A stretch of DNA of 64,000 nucleotides from Actinomycetota bacterium (GTDB lineage: Bacteria; Actinomycetota; Acidimicrobiia; Acidimicrobiales; JAMCPL01), in the NCBI GenBank assembly GCA_023379675.1, contig JAMCPL010000021.1:1-64000 (forward strand). Reading direction: 5' to 3'. A program made the translations under genes and the position numbers. Under the pieces are notes generated by a model. The model had not been told where the DNA came from, searched no databases, and saw nothing but the letters and a program-made list of their open reading frames with translations. Positions 7,901 to 15,567 of the stretch are shown here, one piece after another; within the stretch, counting starts at the first letter, position 1; each line of letters starts with the position of its first letter.

Positions 7901-9934
7901 TTACTCGGATACCGTCCGGCGGATTGCCTCGACTATCTCCGGATTGGCCAGACTGGTGATATCTCCTGGGTCTTTCTGGTTGCTGATGGATGCAAGCACG
8001 CGTCTCATGATCTTACCGGATCGCGTCTTGGGCAGGTCTGGTACCAGCCACACTTTGCGAGGACGGGCGATGGGACCTATGTCGCGAACTATTATGTCCA
8101 CCACGGACCTCTGCAATTGATCGGACGGGGCAACTCCGGGTTGTAGAGTGACGTAAATCTCGGGTATAACGCCTTTTATCGCGTCTGCCGCTGCTATGAC
8201 GGCGGCTTCGGCCACTCCTTTCACCTCGAGCACTGCTGACTCTATTTCTTTTGTGCCAAGCCTGTGGCCGGCTACATTGATCACGTCGTCTATGCGGCCC
8301 AAGATGCGGTAGTAGCCGTCCGGCGCCTGCATTGCACCATCTCCTGCGAAGTAGGGCCAGTCTTGCCAGTCCTTGCTCTCCGGGTCCTTGCAGTATCTCT
8401 GGTAGTAAGTCGCTATATAGCGGTCTGGGTCTCCCCATATTCCCATCATCAGGCCGGGCCACGGGTTGCGTATGCAGATGTTGCCGCCCTTGCCGGATTT
8501 CGGCGGTACAACGTTTCCGTCCTCGTCGTATATCACCGGATGGATGCCAGGTACTCCAGGCCCCGTGCTTCCCGGCTTCATGGGGGCCAGGGCCGGTACG
8601 GTGCTGCAGAGGAACCCGCCGTTCTCGGTCTGCCACCAGGTATCCACTATGGCTACATTGCCCTTTCCGACGGTATTGTAGTACCAGCGCCATACATCTG
8701 GCTCTATCGGCTCGCCAACCGTAACCATGAGCTTGAAGTCATAGTCGTATTTGGCAGGCTCTTCAGGTCCGAGTTTGCGCAAGCTGCGAATGGCCGTGGG
8801 AGAAGTATGGAAGATATTGACGCCCAGCCTTTTTGCCACCCGCCAGGGCCGTCCGGCATCAGGGCAGGAGGGGACACCCTCGTATATTATGGATGATGCG
8901 CCGAGTGCAAGCGGGCCGTAGACAATGAAGGAATGGCCGGTAATCCAGCCAATGTCGGCCATGCACCAGTAGACATCGGTCGGTTTGATGTCGAGGATCC
9001 ACTTGGACATAGCGGTCACGTAGGAAAGGTAGCCGCCGGTGGAATGTTGCGCAGCCTTCGGCTTGCCCGTAGAACCGCTGGTATACATGAGAAAAAGGGT
9101 GTCGTCTGCAGCCATGTGCTCAGGTTCCACTCGTTCGCCGGTGTACTGGCTGAGGATGTCATTTACGATGATGTCACGGTTTTCGACCAGTCCAAAGCTA
9201 CTCCGGTACTCTCCAGGGTAACGCTCGAAGATGAGTACTGCACGGACTGCGTGCCCTGCCTTTCCGGCGGCCCTGACCGTCTCGTCAGCCTTTTCCTTGT
9301 GATCCAGCCACTTCCCGTCTCGCCAGTAACCGTCCATGGTGACGAGTACCGAGCTGTCAGAATCCACCATGCGATCCGCACATGCCTGGGCGCTGAAACC
9401 GCCGAAGACCACCGAGTGGATGACTCCCAGTCTGGCACAGGCCAGCATGGTGACAGCCAGCTCCAGCACCATGGGCATATGGATGGTGACTCTATCGCCT
9501 CTTTTCAGGTTCAGCCCGTCGCGAAAGTAGGCAGCCAGCTCGTTGACCTGGACAGACAGTTCCTGGTAGGTGAGTGCTATGATTGGTTCCTTCTCGGGCT
9601 CGGGCACGAAGTAGAGAGCTGCCTTGTTCTTGCAGGCATCCAAGTGCCTGTCCACGCAGTTGAAGGAGGCATTCAGCTCACCACCCACAAACCAGCGCCA
9701 GAACGGCGGGTTGCTCGAGTCGAGCAGCGTATCCCACGGCTTGTACCAGTCAAGCATCTCGCCAAACTCCTTGTAGTAATCAGGGAAGTGTTCGATGGAA
9801 TAGCGTTCGAAAATCTGGGGATCTTTCAGATTTGCCTGTTCCACAAAGCTTGGTGGAGCGTGATAATACTCCTCCTCCTGCCAATGCACCGCTATCTCGG
9901 CTGCTTGCGTGCCTTCATTCTCGCTGGCTACCAC
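7901..9934 (-). CDS. acsA: Acetyl-CoA synthetase (AMP-forming)
   Basis: This cytoplasmic enzyme activates acetate to acetyl-AMP and then acetyl-CoA. The 677-aa product has the full ANL-superfamily set: LFLMYTSGSTGKPKAAQHST (ATP loop), VDTWWQTENGG (the acetate-pocket Trp region of Acs), GRIDDVINVAGHRLGT (hinge) and PKTRSGKIMRRV, in which K641 is the lysine that Pat-type acetyltransferases modify. The start is set at GTG 9934 because AGGAGG lies 9 nt upstream; longer in-frame starts at 9978 and 10030 exist. The gene is divergent from an enoyl-CoA hydratase gene, so both may serve acetyl-CoA metabolism. A GNAT gene nearby has no visible Pat-type regulatory domain. Confidence 0.95.
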   Translation of the reverse strand: MVASENEGTQAAEIAVHWQEEEYYHAPPSFVEQANLKDPQIFERYSIEHFPDYYKEFGEMLDWYKPWDTLLDSSNPPFWRWFVGGELNASFNCVDRHLDACKNKAALYFVPEPEKEPIIALTYQELSVQVNELAAYFRDGLNLKRGDRVTIHMPMVLELAVTMLACARLGVIHSVVFGGFSAQACADRMVDSDSSVLVTMDGYWRDGKWLDHKEKADETVRAAGKAGHAVRAVLIFERYPGEYRSSFGLVENRDIIVNDILSQYTGERVEPEHMAADDTLFLMYTSGSTGKPKAAQHSTGGYLSYVTAMSKWILDIKPTDVYWCMADIGWITGHSFIVYGPLALGASSIIYEGVPSCPDAGRPWRVAKRLGVNIFHTSPTAIRSLRKLGPEEPAKYDYDFKLMVTVGEPIEPDVWRWYYNTVGKGNVAIVDTWWQTENGGFLCSTVPALAPMKPGSTGPGVPGIHPVIYDEDGNVVPPKSGKGGNICIRNPWPGLMMGIWGDPDRYIATYYQRYCKDPESKDWQDWPYFAGDGAMQAPDGYYRILGRIDDVINVAGHRLGTKEIESAVLEVKGVAEAAVIAAADAIKGVIPEIYVTLQPGVAPSDQLQRSVVDIIVRDIGPIARPRKVWLVPDLPKTRSGKIMRRVLASISNQKDPGDITSLANPEIVEAIRRTVSE

Positions 9935-10152
9935 TATGGATATCCTCCTCTCTCCGGCAACCATGGATGGTTCTCTTGCTGGTCGAACTCCAGGGTGCAG
10001 ATACTTCGACATACGTAGCTTATAGTACACAATACCTTGTCACACCACAGGCATCCAGGTAAAGTGTGACGAAAGTATCTTGTATTCGTATGCAATGAGC
10101 CACTAGGTGTAATATCTGGATATCATGTCTGCTGCGACCGAAGATACAGAAG

Positions 10153-11019
10153 ATGCCGGGAATGCTGAAGATGAATACTGAAGATGCTGCCATACGACTT
10201 GGCGGCGAGTACGGTGGTTCGACAGGAGAAGCAGAAGAAGAGGTAAGCGTAGATATCCGCGACCATGTCGGAATCATCGAGATGCGCAAACCGCCTCATA
10301 ACTTTCTCACTCCAGGATTGGTGGAGGCGGTGGCGTCAGCCCTTGAGGCATTGAACGGCGATCTGGGAGTGAGGGCAGCGGTACTTGCGGCAGGGGGGCG
10401 GTCGTTCTGCGCCGGGGCAAACTTCTTAGCTGAGCCTGGAGACAGCGAGGGCATAGTGGAACAGGATGGCGGCTTGTCGCCCGCCCGTAGGCTCTATGCC
10501 GCTGCTTACCGGTTGTTCTCTGTTTCCATACCTGTGGTGGCTGCTGTCCATGGCCCTGCTGTCGGTGGAGGATTGGGACTCGCCATGGTGGCAAACCTGA
10601 GAGTCACCTGTCCGGAGGCACGTTTTTCCGCCAACTTTGTGCGCCTCGGTATTCACCAGGGATTCGGCCTGTCCGTTACCCTGCCGGAGCTTCTGGGCCC
10701 CTCGAAGGCTGCCCTGATGCTGCTCACTGGTCGCCGGTTCAACGGAGAGGAGGCGACGAATTTCGGTCTTGCGGATGTCTGCGTTCCGAGCGAGCAGGTG
10801 AGGCAGGCTGCCGTGGACCTGGCCAGTGAGATTGCTGAAGGTGCTCCGCTGGCGCTTCGAGCGGTAAATTCTACGTTGCGTGCAGGGCTTGCCGAGAAGG
10901 TGCGGGAGGCGACCAACCATGAAATCCTGGAGCAGGAGAAGCTGCTGGCCACCGAAGATGCATTAGAGGGTATAGTTGCAGTCATGGAACGCAGGCTGGG
11001 TAATTTCAAGGGGAGATAA
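10153..11019 (+). CDS. Enoyl-CoA hydratase/isomerase family protein
   Basis: The crotonase fold is clear: VGIIEMRKPPHNFLTPGLVE (strand-1 region), GGRSFCAGANF (oxyanion hole 1), HGPAVGGGLGLAMVANLRV (oxyanion hole 2) and ANFVRLGIHQGFGLSVTLPE at the usual catalytic-Glu region. In the last element the position that is Glu in hydratases cannot be assigned with certainty, so hydratase versus isomerase or another crotonase reaction is open. The product is up to 288 aa. Three in-frame ATGs (10153, 10162, 10171) compete, and the region is rich in GAAGAT repeats. It is transcribed away from acs; a role in fatty-acid or side-chain oxidation is plausible. Confidence 0.85.
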   Translation: MPGMLKMNTEDAAIRLGGEYGGSTGEAEEEVSVDIRDHVGIIEMRKPPHNFLTPGLVEAVASALEALNGDLGVRAAVLAAGGRSFCAGANFLAEPGDSEGIVEQDGGLSPARRLYAAAYRLFSVSIPVVAAVHGPAVGGGLGLAMVANLRVTCPEARFSANFVRLGIHQGFGLSVTLPELLGPSKAALMLLTGRRFNGEEATNFGLADVCVPSEQVRQAAVDLASEIAEGAPLALRAVNSTLRAGLAEKVREATNHEILEQEKLLATEDALEGIVAVMERRLGNFKGR

Positions 11020-11175
11020 AGTAGTGGCGAACAAGCGACCTCCCCTCCGGATATGGGACAAGGCTTGGATTAAGGCTTGAACAAGGCGTAGATACAGCAT
11101 CGGACTCGGGCAGGAGACAGCCAGGCAATGGTCGGTGACTAGGTGGTAATGAGGTTATCTGGAAAGGAGAAACCC

Positions 11176-12060
11176 ATGGCAAAGGACAAGGCGGTGCAGG
11201 ACGACAAACAGCTCGCTCCAAGGGAGCAGCAAGCCGTTGAGTCACTCGATCCAAGCAGTATAGGCCTTCCGAAGGACGCCCTGAGCAGGCTTGCAGAACT
11301 TGGGGGGCGTGACGGGAAGGCAGGTCTGTTCACTTCGGACCTCTCGGTCAACGAATTCCTACTCGTCAAGGAGGCGGGCTTCAATCCGAAGGGGCTTGTA
11401 TTCGGCAGTTCCATCTATCATATAGGGCTGCAGGGGCGTTCCTGGTCGAAGAACAGAGAATTGGAGAAGCTGTCACAGGCGATGTACACGGCCAGGGAGT
11501 TGGCGATGTCGCGCATGGAGGCGGAGGCGAAAGTTCTCGATGCGGATGGAGTCGTTGGTGTGCGCCTCGATGTGAATTTTTACGATTGGGGACCGCACTC
11601 AGCGGAGTTTATCGCGATAGGAACTGCCATAGAGTCCAAGGATGCTCCAATGAGCTGGCGCAATCCACTGGGCGCGCCGTTTACCAGTGACCTGTCAGGC
11701 CAGGATTTCTGGACGCTTGTACAGTCCGGGTACATGCCCCTTGGTCTCGTGATGGGTACTTGCGTGTACCATGTTGGCCACAGAAATCTGGCTAATGTGG
11801 TAGCGCAGACCGCTAACAACAGCGAGCTGGTTCCTTTTACCCAGGCGCTCTATGAAGCAAGGGAACTGGCCATGACGAGGATGCAGGATGAAGCTGAGCG
11901 ATTGGGTGCAGAGGGGATTGTGGGGGTACAGATGGTGGAGAAGTCGCACTTCTGGGGAAGCCATGTGATCGAGTTCTTTGCCGTTGGTACGGCGATCAGA
12001 CCCATAAGAGACAACCACGTCATAGAGAAGCCACAAATGATGCTCTCCTTGGATCGTTGA
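11176..12060 (+). CDS. Double YbjQ-like (heavy-metal-binding domain) protein 1
   Basis: AAGGAG lies 6 nt before ATG 11176. The 294-aa product has an acidic 45-residue leader, then two related domains: about residues 50-150 (LFTSDLSVNEFLLVKEAGF, GSSIYHIG, GVVGVRLDVNFYDWG, GTAI) and about 168-275 (FTSDLSGQDFWTLVQSGYMP, GTCVYHVG, GIVGVQMVEKSHFWG, GTAI). The pattern of a GxVYxxG strand, a long AREL-A-RM helix and the closing VVGV...GTAI matches the YbjQ/UPF0145 family, often labelled heavy-metal-binding. The only cysteine in either core is in GTCVYHVG, so metal binding is not evident. There is no signal peptide, so it is cytoplasmic. It is the first of three paralogues in one operon. Confidence 0.75.
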   Translation: MAKDKAVQDDKQLAPREQQAVESLDPSSIGLPKDALSRLAELGGRDGKAGLFTSDLSVNEFLLVKEAGFNPKGLVFGSSIYHIGLQGRSWSKNRELEKLSQAMYTARELAMSRMEAEAKVLDADGVVGVRLDVNFYDWGPHSAEFIAIGTAIESKDAPMSWRNPLGAPFTSDLSGQDFWTLVQSGYMPLGLVMGTCVYHVGHRNLANVVAQTANNSELVPFTQALYEARELAMTRMQDEAERLGAEGIVGVQMVEKSHFWGSHVIEFFAVGTAIRPIRDNHVIEKPQMMLSLDR

Positions 12061-12085
12061 GCGGATCGTTGGGAGTGATTCGATC

Positions 12086-13096
12086 GTGGTAGTCGCTGGA
12101 AGCCCGGGCAATCCGGAAGCCGGTCAACCTGGGAGGCGCAGCACTGGGCGGCAAAGCCGGCCCGAGGAGCCAAGTCAGGGGGCAGGGGAGGAGTTCGATG
12201 CCGCGATCCTGCCGGCTCGTTCAGGCGGAGCCTGGGGGTCGGGTCTTTCGGTACCCGAGCTGGCAGCTATACGCGGCGCAGGGTTCCAGCCGTTGGGACT
12301 GGTGCTTGGCACCTCGGTGTACCGCCTGGGAGCGTTCAGCTCGGCTGCGGGCACGCTTATCTCTGGAGGCCAGGGATCCTACGGTGGATCGGGTATTTCC
12401 GGCGGACTCGGGATGCTCGGCCTCGGAGGTTACGGGGGATACGGTTCCACTATGGGCAGGGGAGCAAACGTAGAGCAGGACTGGTATGAACACGGCATCC
12501 TGTCTGCCGCCAGTATGGCCATGCAGCGGATGGTCGATGAGGCCAGGTCGTTCGGCGCCCACGGGGTGGTCGGTGTACGGCTGAAGCTCAAACGGATGTC
12601 CAGCCCGGTCGTGGGTGTGGATTTCTATGCAACCGGGACCGCCATTACGGCGCCTGGCGTTCCCCTTCAGGCGATACCGTTCACATCGCATCTTTCAGGG
12701 CAGGATTTCGCCAAATTACTCCGGGCCGGATACGTTCCGTCAGCACTCGTGGTTGGAGTTTCGGCAATACGGGCTTATGCGGGATGGCAGGCCGCGGGCC
12801 AGGCTCAGTCATGGGGCAACTCGGAGGTGTCGCAATTCAGTGAAGTACTCGACAATTGCGTTTCGATTGCCATTTCCAGGATGGAGGCCCAAGCGGCGTC
12901 CCTTGGCGACGGTATCGTGGGCGTGGATATAGATGTTTCCTCCATTGGCATGATGGGCGGGCAGGACTTCCTCGAAACCATTGTCACGGGTACGGCGGTG
13001 GTGAAGTTCGATCCTGGGAATGTATCCGGTGCAGGGGGGAATACCGACCTGCCTCTGCCGGTGATGCGACTTGCCGACCGGCGGAGGTTGTCATGA
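12086..13096 (+). CDS. Double YbjQ-like protein 2 with glycine-rich loop
   Basis: GTG 12086 follows GGGAG at about 10 nt and starts 25 bp after the previous stop. The product has 336 aa. Domain 1 (about residues 50-195) contains LGTSVYRLG, then a 45-residue Gly/Ser/Tyr-rich insert (GSYGGSGISGGLGMLGLGG), then the AAS-AMQRMVDEARSFGAHGVVG helix and GTAI. Domain 2 (about 205-318) has FTSHLSGQDFAKLLRAGYVP and GDGIVGVDIDVSS. The LSGQDF motif is shared by the second domain of all three paralogues and LSV-E by the first, so the two-domain unit duplicated as a block. It overlaps the next gene by ATGA, so translation is coupled. Confidence 0.7.
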   Translation: MVVAGSPGNPEAGQPGRRSTGRQSRPEEPSQGAGEEFDAAILPARSGGAWGSGLSVPELAAIRGAGFQPLGLVLGTSVYRLGAFSSAAGTLISGGQGSYGGSGISGGLGMLGLGGYGGYGSTMGRGANVEQDWYEHGILSAASMAMQRMVDEARSFGAHGVVGVRLKLKRMSSPVVGVDFYATGTAITAPGVPLQAIPFTSHLSGQDFAKLLRAGYVPSALVVGVSAIRAYAGWQAAGQAQSWGNSEVSQFSEVLDNCVSIAISRMEAQAASLGDGIVGVDIDVSSIGMMGGQDFLETIVTGTAVVKFDPGNVSGAGGNTDLPLPVMRLADRRRLS

Positions 13097-14331
13097 GCGC
13101 ACAGGATGGCAGGGATCTTGTAGCGGGCCTAGACGTCGGCGCCCGTGCTATGAATTCACTGGCGGCAAGAGTCGGTTCTGCAAGGGATGGTAGTTCCAAG
13201 GCGGCTGGGGAAGGTGGCGAAGCGCCGGAGTACTTTGAACTATACTTTGGCAATTGGGGGAGTCCGCATGCGGCACTGCAGCGCTCCCGAAACAAGGCCA
13301 GGGGGGGCCAGGGGGCGAAAAGCGCATCTCCGGCTCAGGCATCTCAGGGGGGGCGGTTCTTCTCCTCTGACCTGAGCGTGGACGAGTCCGTCCTTGTCAA
13401 GCAGGCGGGCTACGAGCCAATATCCTTTGTCAAGGGCTCTTGTGTATATCACACTGGAATGCCTTATATTCCTTACGGTCCTGGGTCGTGGGGTGGAGGT
13501 ATGGCTGGTGGAGGTATGGCTGGTGGAGGTATGGCTGGTGGAGGTATGGGACAGGATGCTGGGGGCGGCCAGGGGGCCGGCCTTCCCCAGGGAGGTTTGA
13601 TGTCTGGGATCGGGATGGAGATCCAGATGCTCTCTGCTGCAATGCATAATGCGCGCCGCACTGCTTTGAACCGGCTTGCTGGCGAAGGGCAGCGTGCGGG
13701 TGGGTCCGGTGTGGTAGGCGTGCGGTTGCTCGTCAATCCATTCTCTGTGGGTGAAGCAGGCTCTTCGACGAGTCGTTTCCTAGCTCTGGGTACCGCGATC
13801 AGGCGCCTGCCTGTTCGGGGGGGTACATCCGATGATGCCCGCGGTTCAGGTGCAGGGGTGCAGGGCGCCCAAGTGGTGCATCACAGCAGCGCAAAGGGCG
13901 TGAGCTTCTTTTCCAGCCACCTTTCTGGCCAGGATTTTTACCTTCTTGCCAAGGCGGGTTACATGCCCATCCAGGTGGTGATGGGTTCGTGTGTCTACTA
14001 CGTGCGGACCCGGAGCTTCGCCACAACGGTGGCCAACCGCCAGAACATGGAGATAGAGGCATACACGAGGGCTCTTTACGAGGCGCGTGAACTGGCGATG
14101 GGACGCATGCAGGACGAGGCGGTTTCCTGCGGGTCTGATGGAGTGGTAGGTGTGACCGTGGAGGAGTCGTCCCACGGATGGGGAGGCAGCCATACCATAG
14201 AGTTCTTCGCCATGGGTACCGCCATCAGCCAGGTTGCTCGTGAGCATATCAGGCTTGCTCCCAGGCTGACCGTTCCGCTCGAGGACGAGATAATTCGTAC
14301 GTCCCCTGCCGCAATGCACAAGGAAGGATGA
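13093..14331 (+). CDS. Double YbjQ-like protein 3 with tandem GGGMA loop
   Basis: ATG 13093 overlaps the stop of the previous gene. The 412-aa product has an unrelated 90-residue N-terminal region (EAPEYFELYFGNWGSPHAAL), then domain 1 (FFSSDLSVDESVLVKQAGYE, GSCVYHTG). At the same loop as in paralogue 2 there is a Gly/Met-rich insert of four GGGMA units. Domain 2 starts FFSSHLSGQDFYLLAKAGYM and closes GVVGVTVEESSHGWGGSHT...GTAI. It resembles paralogue 1 most in domain 2. A strong hairpin follows the gene, but the partner gene downstream lies only 185 bp away on the same strand. Confidence 0.7.
   Translation: MSAQDGRDLVAGLDVGARAMNSLAARVGSARDGSSKAAGEGGEAPEYFELYFGNWGSPHAALQRSRNKARGGQGAKSASPAQASQGGRFFSSDLSVDESVLVKQAGYEPISFVKGSCVYHTGMPYIPYGPGSWGGGMAGGGMAGGGMAGGGMGQDAGGGQGAGLPQGGLMSGIGMEIQMLSAAMHNARRTALNRLAGEGQRAGGSGVVGVRLLVNPFSVGEAGSSTSRFLALGTAIRRLPVRGGTSDDARGSGAGVQGAQVVHHSSAKGVSFFSSHLSGQDFYLLAKAGYMPIQVVMGSCVYYVRTRSFATTVANRQNMEIEAYTRALYEARELAMGRMQDEAVSCGSDGVVGVTVEESSHGWGGSHTIEFFAMGTAISQVAREHIRLAPRLTVPLEDEIIRTSPAAMHKEG
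13492..13551 (+). repeat. Four 15-bp tandem repeats coding for GGGMA
   Basis: The unit GGTGGAGGTATGGCT is present four times without interruption; the last ends in GGA. It encodes the glycine-rich loop of YbjQ paralogue 3. Copy number is likely to vary between strains by slippage without breaking the frame. Confidence 0.95.
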
Positions 14332-14342
14332 CCTTAGAGGCT

Positions 14343-14381
14343 CGTGTCCTTGGCGGTTGCTCGGCAGCCGCCAAGGACACG
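14343..14381 (+). terminator. Strong hairpin after the YbjQ genes
   Basis: CGTGTCCTTGGCGG (14343-14356) pairs perfectly with CCGCCAAGGACACG (14368-14381) around an 11-nt loop, 11 bp after the stop. It lacks a U-tract (GTTGTGG follows), so it would be a non-canonical terminator or an mRNA 3'-end stabiliser. Confidence 0.65.
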
Positions 14382-14396
14382 TTGTGGCCTACCTCC

Positions 14397-14515
14397 GTGG
14401 ACTCCATTGCAGTGAGCGAATGATTGATGTAAGTTGGGGTCAGGTAGATCGGTGCTCCATGCGGGTATAGGTGGACTCCATTGCAGTGAGCGAATGATTG
14501 ATGTAAGTTGGGGTC
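14397..14515 (+). repeat. 45-bp direct repeat pair, pitch 74 bp, carrying a promoter
   Basis: Two identical 45-bp copies at 14397-14441 and 14471-14515 are separated by a unique 29-bp spacer. Each contains TTGCAG, a 17-bp gap and TAAGTT, a plausible promoter. The second copy ends 1 bp before the ATG of the next gene. Confidence 0.95.
14481..14509 (+). promoter_or_regulatory. Candidate promoter for a leaderless transcript
   Basis: TTGCAG (14481-14486), a 17-bp spacer and TAAGTT (14504-14509) place the likely transcription start at or next to the ATG at 14517. An identical copy lies 74 bp upstream. Confidence 0.45.
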
Positions 14516-14516
14516 G

Positions 14517-14969
14517 ATGAGCGATATGGTACCCAGAGATCCGGGAGAACCTCAGGAATCCACGGAGGGGCTCGAAAGCATACCGGAGAACAATGATGTC
14601 CAGGGATACGAGGTGGAGGCTTTCGCGCAGCTTCTCGCCGAGCAAGCCAGGGATGACCAGCTGCTGCTCGGCTATCTGGCGGATCAGCTAGGGTCGGCAT
14701 GGCCAGCGGCGGTGCAGGTGAAGAAGGCAGGCTTGCTCGGGCGTGGCGGTGTGTCGGAAGTGGTGGTCCTATTGGAGGAGGAACAGTATTCCATCTCGAA
14801 ACAGCACGGACGGCTCGTGCCTACCGTTGCGAAAGTAATGGGAGGCATTGCGATACGTCATGATACCTTGACGGTCGGGGAGTGGACGCAACGGCTTGCG
14901 GCATGCTTGTCGAAGGAGGCCGAAAAATCTGAGGATGCGAGACAGGCCCTTCTTCGTCTCGTCACCTGA
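14517..14969 (+). CDS. Small partner protein of the YbjQ operon, function unknown
   Basis: The ATG at 14517 lies 7 nt after a -10-like box, so the mRNA may be leaderless; a second ATG follows at 14526. The 150-aa acidic product has no signal peptide or membrane segment. Residues about 45-150 read as a compact domain: a helix (AFAQLLAEQARDDQLLLGYL), AAVQVKKAGLLGRGGVSEVV, a strand pair ending EEEQYSISK, then a Gly-rich turn (KVMGGIAIRHDTLTVGEW) and a C-terminal helix. My recollection is that a small protein of this pattern often sits beside YbjQ-type genes in actinobacteria. If so it is a conserved partner, but I could not check this. No enzyme motif is visible. Confidence 0.65.
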   Translation: MSDMVPRDPGEPQESTEGLESIPENNDVQGYEVEAFAQLLAEQARDDQLLLGYLADQLGSAWPAAVQVKKAGLLGRGGVSEVVVLLEEEQYSISKQHGRLVPTVAKVMGGIAIRHDTLTVGEWTQRLAACLSKEAEKSEDARQALLRLVT

Positions 14970-15001
14970 TTGGCGGCTTTTCCGGATAAGAGGCTCAGCA
15001 T

Positions 15002-15325
15002 TCAGACATCCAGGCCAAGTATGTTCATTGCAACCTTGGCGCCCAGATAGCCTGAGCCGCCCAGCATCATGCCGCCGGGATATACAGAGGCACCGGCCAC
15101 GAGCAGCCCGGGGATAGGTGTCTCCACGCGCGAGCAGAGGTCGTTGGGCCTGAAGCCAAGCTGCAGGGGTTTCGGTGAACGAGCCGAGCAGGAGCGACCC
15201 CATCACGCCGATCTTCCTACGGTCTGTAGTTACTAGCTCCAATTCATTGCCGGGAAGGTCGGGATCCCCCATCATCGGAACGTCGCACTGCGTAATGAGT
15301 GAAGTCCATCACCAGTTCCCTGCGT
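15002..15325 (-). pseudogene. C-terminal remnant of an FAD-dependent oxidoreductase (amine oxidase/phytoene desaturase type)
   Basis: One minus-strand frame reads SLITQCDVPMMGDPDLPGN on to GVMGSLLLGSFTETP. After a one-base shift at a run of C it continues KPLQLGFRPNDLCSRVETP and IPGLLVAGASVYPGGMMLGG, ending in SGYLGAKVAMNILGLDV and a stop. The final part is the classical C-terminal FAD-binding end of this superfamily (GLxxAGAxxxPGG, then SGYLGA). The N-terminal GxGxxG half is absent, so this is a decayed tail. Confidence 0.7.
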
Positions 15326-15457
15326 CCCAGGTCACGTTACCACAGCTTCATCGAGTTTCTCCTTGCTTCAATGGATCCACCTTAGTGGTTCAGCAGATAG
15401 GCATCTCGGGCTTGTCAGTCCCCTGATGGCGCATTGCTATGCTATTGTCTATGCACT

Positions 15458-15567
15458 CCAGCATGCTCCTCCTCTATCCTCAGTCGTTCACATCCGGGTA
15501 TGGGCACCGGCACCGGGAAGGGGGGGATCGCCCAGCATACTCCTCCTCTATCCTCAGTCGTTCACAT
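15458..15567. repeat. 36-bp direct repeat pair, pitch 74 bp, at the 3' end of the KimA-like gene
   Basis: Copies at 15458-15493 and 15532-15567 differ at one base and are separated by a unique G-rich 38-bp spacer. The right copy contains the last codons (HVND) and stop of the permease gene; the left copy is a duplicate of that end. Confidence 0.9.

Noticed and set aside
8933-10018. 361-aa plus-strand ORF
   Set aside because: It is entirely antisense to acsA, which has complete family motifs.
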